From Trematomus loennbergii (lineage: Eukaryota; Chordata; Actinopteri; Perciformes; Nototheniidae): 64,000 nt of DNA. The stretch covers positions 181,501 through 245,500 of the forward strand of contig JAAOOA010000095.1 in NCBI GenBank assembly GCA_012861695.1, read 5' to 3'. The position numbers were made by a program, and so were the translations under genes. The first letter of the stretch is position 1. Each line of letters begins with the position of its first letter. Positions 9,720-20,953 of this stretch are shown in pieces. The notes beneath the pieces are model-generated. The model was not told where the DNA came from. It ran no database searches and worked only from the letters and a program-made list of their open reading frames with translations.

Positions 9720-12584
9720 GATCAAATCAAATCAAATCAAGTTTATTTATAAAGCACATTTAAAAGCGATTTTTGGTCGAGCCAAAGTGCTGTACATGTA
9801 ATAAAAACACATTACTACAATCACAAAAAAAGACAATAAATTACAACAGATATAAAAAATAAAAAAACACACGGAAAAGTCAGGAGTCGTGCTCCGCTCT
9901 AACTAGAAGTCCAGAGAGAAGAAGTGTGTTTTTAGTGTAGATTTAAAAACCCCTAGGGTCTGGGCCGACCTCACATGGAGGGGCAGAGTGTTCCAGAGCC
10001 TAGGGCCAGCTGCTGAGAAGGCTCGGTGCCCTCGGGTTTTGAGCCTGGTCTTGGGCACTACCAGCAGCAGCTGGTCAGCAGACCTTAAAGCTCTGGCTGG
10101 GGTGTAGCGCTGGAGCAGTTCAGCTATATAGGCCGGAGCCAGCCCAGAATTGGGGTGATGTGGTCACGCTTTTTGTGGCCAGTCAGCAAACGTGCAGCTG
10201 CGTTTTGGACTAGCTGCAGGCGTTTAATTGAGGCCTGGTCCATACCCACATACAGAGCGTTGCAATAGTCCAGTCTCGAGGTACAAAGGCGTTAATAACC
10301 CTTTCTAAGTCATTAAAAGATAAATACGACTTGGTTTTGGCCAATAGTCTTATTTAAAAAAGCAGGATTTGACTACGGTGCTGACCTGCTTGTCGAATTT
10401 AAAAGTGCTAGTGAAGGTCACTCCAAGGTTCATGACCGAGGGGAGGATGTTTTTTTTAGAGAGCCCAGAATATCAACCGGAGAGGCTGGAGGTCCAAAAA
10501 AGATGACCTCAGTCTTGCTCTCGTTGAGGTTGAGAAAGTTTTTGCTCAGCCAGGATTTTATCTCTGTAAGCAGTCCATCAACTGCTGTAGTGAGTGTTTG
10601 ACATTTGCTTTGAGAGGCAGATAGATCTGTACATCGTCGGCGTAGCAGTGGAAGGGAATATTATGTTTTGTGAGAATTGAACCTAGGGGCAGTATGTACA
10701 GTAGAAAAAGGATGGGGCCCAGAATCGAGCCTTGGGGAACCCCACAGGTAAGAGGGGCTTTGGCAGAGGAGAAGGCACCTAGCTGTACCGAGAAGCTACG
10801 GTCTGTCAGGTAGGACCTGAACCATGCAAGGGCAGAGCCTGTGATGCCAGCGGACTGTTCAAGCCGTGACAGCAGGATGCTATGGTCCACAGTGTCAAAG
10901 GCAGCTGTCAGGTCTAACAGCACCAAGACAGCTGGGCTACCTGAGTCGGCGGCTAGGAGCAGATCATTAAAAACTCTTAAAAGGGCTGTTTCAGTGCTGT
11001 GCATGGGTTTGAAGCCAGACTGAAACTTTTCATGGATTCCATGCTGGTTAAAAAAGACTGCAGCTGGGCGTAGACTACTCGCTCCAGGGCTTTTGATAAA
11101 AAAGGTAGCTGGGAGATGGGCCTAAAATTTGCGAGAATGGAGGGGTCGAGATTTTTTTTTTAAGTAGTGGCTTAACCACGGCATGTTTGAAGGCAGCTGG
11201 GACACATCCTGAGCTAAGAGAGGTGTTTAAAAGTAATAAAATACTTGCTCCAACTGAATCAAAAACATCTCTGAGAAGGCGAGAGGGAATGCTGTCTGAG
11301 GTGCAGTTTGTCGGCCGCAGGTGCTTGACTACATCCGAGAGAGAAGAGAGGATACAGGCTCAAAGTGGTCGAGGACAGCAGGGCACAGAAAAGGAGCAGG
11401 ATCTGGGGTAGCACTAGTGTGGGCTAGCCTAAGAGCAGATACTTTTCAATAAAAAATGTAAGAAACTTATCACAGAGAGTAGTCGATGGGACAATAGAAG
11501 AAACATCACAGGGATTAATGATAGAGTTGAGGACATTAAAAAGAACCTGAGGTTTATGGCTGTTTTTGGAGATTAACAGAGAAATGTGCTCTGTTTTGGC
11601 TGCTTTGACTGCCGTCTGGTAGTCAGAAAGGCAAGCACGAAGGATTTCTAGGGAGACATGGAGTTTATCCTTTTTCCATTTTCTCTCTGCACGCCTGCAA
11701 GCGCGTCTGAGAGCACGAGTACAGTCATTGAGCCACGGCTCTGATAGAACTTTGGTGCGTCTAAGCGTAAAAGGAGCAACAGAATCCAGTATTAGTGTGC
11801 ATGTCGAGTCAAACATGGAGATAAGCTCATCAGCATTAAAAGCACAGTTCACATCTAATTTACAGATCGGAGAAGCATTAAAAACATCAGAGAACTGTGA
11901 GGCAGTCAAGGGGTTAATCGAACGCAGACGACGCGCAGGGGCACGTGATTCGACTCCTGCGGAAGGGATGGAGGTTGTAAACAGAACCGGTAAATGGTCT
12001 GAGATACGCGTTGCTGCACATATTTCATCCACAGATACAGACAGTCCAAACGATAATACTAAGTCCAAAGTGTGTCCTTTTTCGTGTGTTGGGCCAGCCA
12101 CGGACTGAACGAGACCAAAGAATCAAGGAGATTTAAAAAGTCCCTAACCAGAGGTTTGGACTCGCAACACACATGGACATTGAAGTCTCCGGAGATCAAA
12201 ACACGATCATATTTCACCATGATCCCGGACAGAAAGTCAGAAAAGTCATTTATGAAATCCTTATTGCACTTTGGCGGACGATACACGACTGCGCAGAGTA
12301 TAGGCGAGGCCGGGTTCAGTTCAAAAAGCTGCAACTCAAAGCTAGCATAGCTAGTTACAGGGTGAAGCAATCGGCATTGGAGGCTAGCTCTAAACACTGA
12401 TGCTATGCCCCCACCATGGCCGGTGGCACGGGGGGAGCTGAAGAATGTACAGTCAGGAGGAAGAAGTTCAGAGGACGGTGTATACTCGCCAGCGTGGACC
12501 CAGGTCTCCGTCAGGAACATAAAATCCAGTTCACGAGAGGTGAAGAAGTCGTTTAGCAGGAACGTTTTGTTTGCTATCGACTAG
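9720..12584 (-). mobile_element. L2-type LINE, nearly full length, inactive
   Basis: On the minus strand, 12520-12059 encodes the endonuclease (LTETW, then YRPP, then SGDFN). Then 12101-11424 carries its C-terminal part (ISDHLPV), and 11004-10558 the reverse transcriptase with LLDLTAAFDTVDHSILL, GVPQGSILGP and CYADDVQIY. The 3' end at 9720-9740 is a repeated tgattt tail (seen as aatcaaatcaaatcaa on the plus strand), typical of fish L2 LINEs. Several frameshifts separate the domains. The 5' end at about 12584 abuts sequence that matches the second NLR locus at 61988, so the LINE has displaced the upstream NLR exon seen there. Confidence 0.85.
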
Positions 12585-13004
12585 CGGACTAAAAGCCGTT
12601 TGAGTCAGTTGTTGTCTGTGTTAAAGCTTCTGTGTAACCTTCAGGAAATCCTGGTTCTTAGCGACGTCGGTGGGCGTTAAGTGAACTGCAGTTAGCATCC
12701 TGGAAATGAACTCAGTGACGTTATCCACTAAAGACAGATGTGTTTACGTTAGCTTCACACTGCTGGCTGTAGGGCAGCTGAAGAGACGAGAGGCACTTTG
12801 TAGATAAACTTCACGTCTTTAGGATTTCTCTGAAAATCTTCCCGAGTCCTTCACATAGAGAGCAGTCCACCGGCTGATAGAGGACACTCAAAAAGTCTGG
12901 AAGGTTCATCTGTTGGGCAACACAGAGCTCTTTATACCATTACATTGTAAAGAGTGACTTTAGATTTAACATATTTTCATCAGTTTTTCTCCAGCGTGCC
13001 AATG
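12585..13004 (+). repeat. NLR-C 5' intron, duplicated at 61988-62404
   Basis: The segment matches 61988-62404 closely, from cggactaaaagcc through the stretch ending ttttctccag. In the second locus it lies between the GP-rich N-terminal exon and the first peptide exon, so here it should be the corresponding intron. It carries no coding signal. It marks the two NLR genes as paralogous copies. Confidence 0.7.
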
Positions 13005-13240
13005 TATGGGCGGTGGTGGCAAAGTCCGTAGGGACTTGGCTTGGGAACCAGAGAGTCACCGGTTCAAGACCCCAGAAGACCAAGTGCTACCCAGGTGTCC
13101 CTGAGCAAGGCAGTGTTCCCTACACTGCTCCCCGGGCGCCGTACATATGGCAGCCCACTGCTCCTAACACTAGGATGGATCAAATGCAGAATGTGCATTT
13201 CCCCTCTGTGGGACGATGAAGAGCTCCTTCTTCTTCTCTT
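13005..13240 (+). mobile_element. tRNA-derived SINE, copy 1
   Basis: It starts with a tRNA-like region (gtggcaaagtccgtagggac, with a B-box-like ggttcaagacc near 13062). A body typical of fish SINEs follows, with cagcccactgctcctaacac. The same SINE occupies the same site in the second NLR locus (62405-62635), so it was present before the two loci separated. Confidence 0.7.
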
Positions 13241-13262
13241 GATGCATCTGTTTCTGTTTCAG

Positions 13263-13368
13263 GGTCCAGCAGCAGAGACCAGACTCTCCAGCTGTCTGTC
13301 CCTAAAGAGCGACGCCTCGAAGGACGATTCATGGACTTTAAAGGACGACCTCCATCTGCTGATCAGAA
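13263..13368 (+). pseudogene. NLR-C peptide-repeat exon 1 (damaged)
   Basis: One of six near-identical exons encoding VQQQRPDSPSCLSLKSD-type peptides. It is bounded by gtttcag and AA/GTAAGC. It is 106 nt instead of 108 because of two single-base deletions (ctctcc for ctctccc near 13290; gacgattc for gacgacttc near 13325), so it cannot be used in frame. Confidence 0.7.
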
Positions 13369-13371
13369 GTA

Positions 13372-14457
13372 AGCTGTCCGGTTATGATAGAAGCAGACTT
13401 GATTACTGCAACAGTGTTTTACTACAACTCATCCAGAACGCTGACACCAGAGTCCTCATCGAAACCAGAAGAACTGAGCTCATCACCCCAGCTCTCAAAG
13501 CTCTGCACCGGCTTCCAATACCACAAAGAACACACTTCAAATCTTACTTTTAACTCACAAAGCACTCAATGGATTGGGACCAGATACATGTCTGATATGC
13601 TGCTCTGTAACGAGCCACCCAGAGCTCTCAGATCATCGGGGCAGGTTTACTCATCGTCCACAGGGTCAGAACCAAATTCACTGAGGTAGCTTTTAGCTCT
13701 ATGCGCTGCAGATCTGGAACAACCTTCCTGAGATCTGAGGTCCACCCCACCCTGAGTTCTTTAAATCAAGTCTGAAAGCTTTCTCTTAGTGCTTCCTATT
13801 CAGAGATCATCTCACTCTGTTTCATCATTGCACTTCAACACTTTTAGCTGCTTTATGTGTATTTAGGCCACATCAGTATCCTCATCCTCCTAGACATGTC
13901 TACAGCCTTTGACCCCATCTCCCATACCATCCTGTTCAACCGCCTATCAACTACCTTGGCCTTACGAGTACAGCTCTATCCTGGTTCCACTCATACCTCT
14001 CCAACAGGTAACAGTTTGTCACCATCAGAAACTCCAGCTCCCCTCCAGCCCCAGTCAACCAAGGCGTGCCGCAAGGCTCAGTGCTTGGCCCTCTTCTGTT
14101 CACCATCTACATGCTCCCCCTCTGTCAAATCATCCGCCAACACGGTCTCAATTTTCATTCCTACGCCCACGACACCAACATCTATATCAGCACTGACCCA
14201 TCGACTCAGCCCCCTCCCCTCTCACAAGTCAATTTCCTCCGCAACATTAAAACCTGGATGTCTAGTAACCTCTTCAACTCAACGGCAACAAGACTGAGCT
14301 CATGGTTGTGGCCCCCAAATAACTATCAACAATACGGCCCTCACCCCCTACCCGGTAGCAGAAACCCTTATTCAAGCATTCATCATCTCCCGTCTGGACT
14401 ACTGCAATGGAGTCTTCTCTCGAGTCCCACATTCCCTAACCTTAACCTTAGATCAAA
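13372..14457 (+). mobile_element. L2-like LINE fragments, copy 1
   Basis: The first part (13384-13850) encodes a LINE C-terminal end (RLDYCNSVLLQLIQNA, then ITPALKALHRLPI). The second (13880-14430) is a reverse transcriptase piece with [19 protein letters not shown]. The catalytic box reads YAHD instead of YADD, so it could not polymerise. The order (C-terminus before polymerase) shows two insertions or a rearrangement. The pair is duplicated at 15300-16610. Confidence 0.7.
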
Positions 14458-14510
14458 CTAATGGGTATGAAGTGAAGGCACGCCAATGTCTGCATCTGTT
14501 TCTGTTTCAG

Positions 14511-14615
14511 GGTCCAGCAGCAGAGACCAGACTCTCCCAGCTGTCTGTCCCTGAAGAGCGACTCCTCCAAGGACGACTTCATGGACTTTAAAGGACCTCC
14601 ATCTGCTGATCAGAA
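14511..14615 (+). CDS. NLR-C peptide-repeat exon 2
   Basis: A 105-nt exon with intact acceptor (gtttcag) and donor (AA/GTAAGC). It differs from the 108-nt consensus by loss of one codon (GGACGACCT to GGACCT), so it stays in frame. Both splice phases are 2, with an AA/G lysine codon rebuilt at every junction. Confidence 0.7.
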
Positions 14616-15168
14616 GTAAGCTGTAACTCACAGTAAGAGTCTGGTTATGAGAGAATAAAACTAGTTGATATGAAGTCTTGTCCAACATATTTTCAGCAGT
14701 TTTTCTCCAGCATGTTTTACGGCCTGATAAATGGGACAAATAATCAGGAGAGTGAGAGCGGTGTTTCCTCAGCAGAACTTTACTCTAGTCAATTGCATTA
14801 CCAAAAGTACAGCAAGTAGAAAACATGCAAAGCTTCTTTAGTAGAGTCCAAACACTTTTTCGTTTCACAGCATTTATCTAAGACTTCTTACTTTCCTCTA
14901 ATATTACTGTCACCATCAGATAGCTTAAACAACATTAACATCGCACACAAGTCACTTAAGTGCATAACATATAATTGTACAGATAGCAGAACACTCAATA
15001 ATATGTGTTGATGTCCCAGTTTTAAAATGTCATTATGATCTGTTCACACATTAGCAATACAGAGCGTTATTACCATTACATCGTTAAATATAGGGACTTT
15101 AAGAGATTTAACATATTCTTCATCAGTTTTCTCCAGCGTGCCAATGTCTGCATCTGTTTCTGTTTCAG
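14616..15168 (+). repeat. Intron unit, duplicated at 16948-17501
   Basis: The 553-bp intron between peptide exons 2 and 3 matches the intron between exons 4 and 5 nearly base for base. This shows that exons were copied as a two-exon block of about 1.9 kb. No coding signal lies within. Confidence 0.75.
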
Positions 15169-15276
15169 GGTCCAGCAGCAGAGACCAGACTCTCCCAGCT
15201 GTCTGTCCCTAAAGAGCGACTCCTCGAGGGACGACTTCATGAACTTTAAAGGACGACCTCCATCTGCTGATCAGAA
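15169..15276 (+). CDS. NLR-C peptide-repeat exon 3
   Basis: Full 108 nt, encoding VQQQRPDSPSCLSLKSDSS, then RDDFMNFKGRPPSADQ and a split lysine codon. Acceptor gtttcag, donor AA/GTAAGC. Open and undamaged. In zebrafish NLR-C proteins, short N-terminal peptide repeats of about 30 residues are known to be encoded one per exon. This exon fits that pattern. Confidence 0.75.
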
Positions 15277-15299
15277 GTAAGCTGTAACTCATAGTAAGA

Positions 15300-16615
15300 G
15301 TCCGGTTAGGATAGAAGCAGACTTGATTACTGCAACAGTGTTTTACTACAACTCATCCAGAACGCTGCCACCAGAGTCCTCACTGTTGGGGAATAATTCT
15401 CATAGATATCCACCTTTTTCCCATTGACGTTTATGACCAACCCTGACGTCTGTTATCTCCCTTAAGGAAGGGGCTGCTTCAGCCATATGTTGTTGTTACC
15501 AGTTTATGACTGGGCAACTCTCGGGCACCTCTCGGGCACCTCTCGGGCACAAATGGTTTATTGTTGTGGGTACACTGGAACGCTTCATTCTTGGGGTTTG
15601 TGGACTCCAAGGTGTGAAATCTTCGAGGCCATAAGCGTCAGACGCAAGTAATTCAGTGTCCCCAGCTGTTTAGTCTATCTGGCCAAAGAATGTTGATTAC
15701 TCTCTGTGAACTAATTAAAAGGTCTATCGAGACAGAGGCTCTTCAGAATTGACGTGGCAACTCTACCGTGCAGTCAGACCCTCTGACTGTTTGACTTGTT
15801 TTGTGAATTCTCCGGCCGAAGCTCCTAAATAAACCATCAGTGTTTGACATCAAAGCTCAGCTCTCCCCGTGTCTCCTTCCTGAGTCGGTGACTCCTCCTG
15901 CATTGCTACACAGAAGTTTCCCCCACACTCACCAAAACCAGAGGAACTGAGCTCATCACCCCAGCTCTCAAAGCTCTGCACTGGCTTCCAATACCACAAA
16001 GAACACACTTTAAAATCTTACTTTTAACTTACAAAGCACTCAATGGATTGGGACCAGAATACATGTCTGATATGCTGCTCTGTAACGAGCCACCCAGAGC
16101 TCTCAGATCATCGGGGCAGGTTTACACATCGTCCCCAGGGTCAGAACCAAATTCACTGAGGCAGCTTTTAGCTTCTATGCGCTGCAGATCTGGAACAACC
16201 TTCCTGAGATCTGAGGTCCACCCCCACCCTGAGTTCTTTAAATCAAGTCTGAAATCTTTCTCTTTAGTGCTTCCTATCCAGAGATCATGTCACTCTGTTT
16301 CATCATTGCACTTCAACACTTTTAGCTGCATTATGTGTATTTAGGCCACATCAGTATCCTCATCCTCCTAGACATGTCTACAGCCTTTGACCCCATCTCC
16401 CATACCATCCTGCTCAACCGCCTATCAACTACCTTGGCCTTACGAGTACAGCTCTATCCTGGTTCCACTCATACCTCTCACAGGTAACAGTTTGTCACCA
16501 TCAGAAACTCCAGCTCCCCTCCAGCCCCAGTCAACCAAGGCGTGCCGCAAGGCTCAGTGCTTGGCCCTCTTCTCTTCACCATCTACATGCTCCCCCTTGG
16601 TCAAATCATGTCTAA
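15300..16615 (+). mobile_element. L2-like LINE fragments, copy 2, split by an LTR
   Basis: Same LINE C-terminus and reverse transcriptase pieces as 13372-14457, part of the tandem duplication. The copy is interrupted at 15384-15927 by a solo LTR. It encodes MSDMLLCNEPPRALRSSG near 16063 and then a shortened polymerase fragment up to about 16610. Inactive. Confidence 0.7.
15384..15927 (+). mobile_element. Solo LTR (family A), CTCAC duplication
   Basis: The LTR starts TGTTGGGG and ends CCCCCACA. It is flanked by CTCAC at 15379-15383 and 15928-15932. It contains an AATAAA at about 15828-15833. A 5-bp duplication and TG...CA ends define an LTR insertion that lost its interior by LTR-LTR recombination. 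A related LTR lies inverted at 17615-18139. Confidence 0.85.
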
Positions 16616-16839
16616 TGTATAATGTATGAGTAAAGATACACAACTGTCCACCAACCATTTTTAATCCTGTTGCACATTTAACTTCATTACCCACTTTTGG
16701 TTTTCTCTTCTCTTCTCTTACTACATATTCTAACATCACTACAGACCATGAGTTTACTATGCCTTGCAACTAGTAGCAGGGTCTTAGTTGATCATATTTA
16801 AACATGTCACACAAGCACATTCATCTGTTTCTGTTTCAG

Positions 16840-16947
16840 GGTCCAGCAGCAGAGACCAGACTCTCCCAGCTGTCTGTCCCTAAAGAGCGACTCCTCGAAG
16901 GACGACTTCATGGACTTTAAAGGACGACCTCCATCTGCTGATCAGAA
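16840..16947 (+). CDS. NLR-C peptide-repeat exon 4
   Basis: 108 nt with intact splice sites and frame. It encodes the same CLSLKSDSSKDDFMDFKGRP peptide. It is the duplicate counterpart of exon 2. The preceding intron carries 16620-16830, which has no counterpart before exon 2. Confidence 0.75.
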
Positions 16948-17501
16948 GTAAGCTGTAACTCATAGTAAGAGTCCGGTTATGATAGAATAAAACTAGTTGA
17001 TATGAAGTCTTGTCCAACATATTTTTCAGCAGTTTTTCTCCGCATGTTTTATGGCCTGATAAATGGAACAAATAATCAGGAGAGTGAGAGCGGTGTTTCC
17101 TCAGCGAGAACTTTACTCTAGTCAATTGCATTACCAAAAGTACAGCAGGTAAAAAACATGCAAAGCTTCTTTAGTAGAGTCCAAACACTTTTTCGTTTCA
17201 CAGCATTTATCTAACACTTCTTACTTTCCTCTAATATTACTGTCACCATCAGATAGCTTAAACAACATTAACATCGCACAAAAGTCACTTAAGTGCATGA
17301 AATATAATTGTACAGATTGCAGAACACTCAATAATATGTGTTAATGTCCCAGTTTTAAAATGTCATTACGATCTGTTCACACATTAGCAACACAGAGCGA
17401 TTATACCATTACATAGTTAAATATAGGGACTTTAAGAGATTTAACATATTCTTCATCAGTTTTCTCCAGCATGCCAATGTCTGCATCTGTTTCTGTTTCA
17501 G

Positions 17502-17609
17502 GGTCCAGCAGCAGAGACCAGACTCTCCCAGCTGTCTGTCCCTAAAGAGCGACGCCTCGAGGGACGACTTCATAAACTTTAAAGGACGACCTCCATCTGC
17601 TGATCAGAA
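17502..17609 (+). CDS. NLR-C peptide-repeat exon 5
   Basis: 108 nt, open frame (CLSLKSDASRDDFINFKGRP). The donor is AA/GTAAGT, but an LTR begins only five bases further (17615), so the native intron is gone. This is the last complete peptide exon before the retroelement block. Confidence 0.7.
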
Positions 17610-17614
17610 GTAAG

Positions 17615-18139
17615 TGTGGGGGAAACTTCTGTGTAGCAATGCAGTGGGAGTCACCGACTCAGGAAGGAGACACAGGGTAGAGCTGGAGCTTTGATGTCAA
17701 ACACTGATGGTTTATTCAGAGTATTCGGCCGGAGAATTCACATCACAAGTCAAAGAGCCAGAGGGTCTGACTTCACGGTAGAGTTGCCACGTCAATTCTG
17801 AAGAGCCTCTCTCTATGCTAGACCTTTTAACTGGTTCACAGAGAGTAATCAACATCTCTGAAGGAGTAGACTAAACAGCTGGGAACACTGAACCACCTGC
17901 GTCCAACACTCATGGCCTCAAGATTTCACATCTTAGAGTCCACAAACACCGATAAAGAAGTGCCTCAGCGTTCTCACAACAATTACCATTCGTGCCAGAC
18001 AAGTTGACCGGTCACAAACTGGTGACAACAACACATATGGCACCAAGGCCTTTCCTTAAAGGAGATAACAGACGTCAGAGTAGATGATACAACGTCACAG
18101 AGCAAAAGGTTAGATATCTAGAAGAATTATTCCTTAACA
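17615..18139 (-). mobile_element. LTR family A, inverted, with polypurine tract
   Basis: Reverse complement of the same LTR family as 15384-15927 (starts TGTTAAGGAATAATTC and ends GTTTCCCCCACA on the minus strand). The minus strand just upstream (18155-18140) reads gataaaaagagaggaac, a polypurine tract as expected before a 3' LTR. This is therefore the 3' LTR of a minus-strand element whose interior extends rightwards. Its 5' LTR was not found. Confidence 0.7.
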
Positions 18140-20371
18140 GTTCCTCTCTTTTTATCATTTTTGATAACCTTAAAACATTAGTCTAAGAATAATTTGGTCA
18201 ATACTTAAATCAATAGGCGTCTTCAGATTCGAGTGTGGTCTCCCTTACATTCAATTACATCACAAAGTAGAATAAGATTGAAACATTCAATCACAATGAT
18301 TGATACAGCCAATCATAATAGGAACAATTATCTCTCATCAGTGTTTGGAGCATCTTTTGTCAAAAGCATAATAATGAACACACATAAAACACAGATACAT
18401 AATAGCAAAATATTTCTTTTAAACTAATATCTTTTATCATTTAAACCATTAGTTAATGTCATTTATCAAACTATAAAATCAAAACCAGAAACAGCTTAAA
18501 GATTTGCTTTAAGGCAATCACTAGTCAAAAGCATTTAAAACTTAGGATCATCAGAGATCCAGCTAAGGCATAAAACTCACAGTGGTGATTTGATCAATCT
18601 GTAATCGCAAAGTTGCAGTGTCCTCAATTTTAGATTACTTTACGTTTACTTCATTACGCTTTAGCCAAGAGTAAGGCACTTAGTCTTAGAAAAATCAATA
18701 CATTCATTTTAGTCAAGTACATTGTTCAAAATCTGAAAAGGAAAAGTTAGGCAAATATTCAAAGACTTTTGTAAAAACCTGGAAAGGAAAGATTAAACAT
18801 TCTTAACACTTTAATTCATACATTTGTAAATGCTACCACTGATCTGTACCAAATTAAGTCTATCAATTATTCTTATTAGCCATATTTACCTGAACATCTA
18901 CTGATGGTGCTTGGAAAGGGTTCTTCTGTGTTTATCTAATGTTGAATATAGAATATCAATTTCTTTAAATTATACTTCTCTAATTTGAGGATCAAATATG
19001 CTACATAATTGTTATATGAATTATTATAAATATTTGTTTTGGGCCAAAACTGAAATGAATCCAGTACTTTAAACACCATTTTAGGTCTGTCTTGTGCATG
19101 GACAATCCATTAAAGAGTAGTGTTGTTAAGCCTGAGTGCTGGATGATTAAGGATATTAACATTATCTGTGATAATATTAGAAATACCTTATTATTCAATA
19201 CCTTATAATCTAAAATATTTATTTATTAATTTTGTTTAGTGTGAAAGTGTAATCTGATCTGACTAAATATATTTATCACCACTATTTAACACATGTCTGG
19301 TCATTGGAAATATAAAAACCAATCATTAATTGTACATCTTTAAACATCTGGTCATTCAATTCAAAGTTCATCTTTGTACGAGAGCTGGAAGAACATGTCC
19401 GTCAGTCTCCTGACTCCTCCTCCCTTTATGACACCGAGTGTCTGGTGTGTAAAGGCATCCTGATACTGTAGATTAGCACTGAGGTGCTGATTGGCTCAAA
19501 CTCTTCTCCATCAGAGCGCCATATTTCAACACCCCAATTGCTCTGCTTTTGTGTGGCTCATTCAGTGAGCACTGTAGCTGACCCCCCAGTGAGACGGAGG
19601 CTCATCTGCCTGTATTCCTTCTGCTATCTGCTTGAGTGCAACTGCGTATTCCTGATGCATCCTGGTGTCCCCCCGTGATGGGAGAGGTTAGGAAGACATC
19701 AACTCCTCCAAGAAACATGGAACCTTGTATTATAGAAACCTCTGAAGCCCTCGCTCGTCCTGCAGGGTTGTCTGCTAGAGCCCACCGAGCAGAAAGGTGA
19801 AGAGAAGAACCCCTCTTATCAGAAAGGTGAAGAGAAGAACCCCCTCTTATCAGAAAGGTGAAGAGAAGCATCCCATCTCGAACGACCTTGTGCTTCCTTG
19901 CACGTGGCTGGGGGTGCTCTTTGCACCCGGAGAGTGTGACCCTCTCTCTCTGACCCTTGGCCTTGAGAGCTGTCCTAGTTATTGGGTTAACACTTGATAG
20001 GGATGTTTTTCTGAGTGAAGACAACTCAAAGTAATGGATTAGCACATTATCATTTAATTACAAAAGTAGGCCCCTCAGAATTATTTGGGAGCCCTCCTGA
20101 CACATGCACATTATCATTTGAAGATTTGTGTTAGTCATTGAACATACAAGAATCATATACTCATCAGTCCATAGCAAATAAATTATATTGTAAGTTAAAG
20201 GTGAGCTAGTCCCTGTGGATATAACCCCTTCCCAATGATTCTAAATGTTATATTAATTCACCATTTACCATATTTTGTCTCTTCCATAAAACATAGGTTT
20301 GAGAAATAATTTACCCAATATAAAATAACTTACTCAATATAATTGACTCTTCCCTCCCTTTTCTTACATAT
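18140..20371 (-). mobile_element. Interior of family A element, no coding regions seen
   Basis: About 2.2 kb of AT-rich sequence follows the family A 3' LTR. No protease, reverse transcriptase or integrase motif was seen on either strand. At 19790-19875 a unit of about 30 bp containing agaaaggtgaagagaagaac repeats three times. An open stretch at 19602-20045 (minus) resembles no protein I recognise. The right end is cut by the next LTR element. Confidence 0.45.
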
Positions 20372-20375
20372 GTTA

Positions 20376-20953
20376 TGTTGTGGAGATCCAGCACTCACAC
20401 AACAGGAAAGAATGAAACAGAGAGGAATCAATAAAACACAAACACAGATATAGCTGATCAGTAATTATTATTTAGTTGTTGCAACAAACAAACAATAATG
20501 GGAAGTACATCACCTGCTGCCACAGCAGCCAATCGCGGAAATGCCCTCAGAACGAAGAAACACAGGGCTATATATACTTGTCTAAATGACACAGAAGATG
20601 TTCCCTAAACATGTTTAACACACACACATTGTATCATGCAGCCAACCACACACATGTCACATGTTTTTCTCTCTGAAAGCTATACCTGTATATGTTTAAA
20701 CGTCATCATCTCATGATATCTTTAGGATTAGTTAACTAACAAAGGTTAACTGTTTTTATAACCCGAGGCCTTCTCTGCACTTCCTATACCCTCGGTGTCA
20801 GCTCACTTAAAATGAATACATCTATTGATAATTCAGAACGACCATTGTCTCTCTAACTGTGTGTGACCCAACTCAGTAACACACATCATATAGCTTAGCA
20901 TGTGATCTCTAATAATATCAGAAATACGCTGTATTAAACATTCTGCCATAACA
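20376..20953 (-). repeat. 3' LTR of family B element
   Basis: On the minus strand it starts TGTTATGGCAG and ends CTCCACAACA. A TATA-like AAGTATATATAGCC lies near 20580-20567, fitting a U3 promoter in this orientation. It is adjacent to the polypurine tract at 20954-20968. Confidence 0.75.

Noticed and set aside
19602..20045. 147-codon minus-strand frame as a retroviral protein
   Set aside because: No motif of gag, protease, polymerase or envelope; it crosses a threefold short repeat and probably is open by chance.
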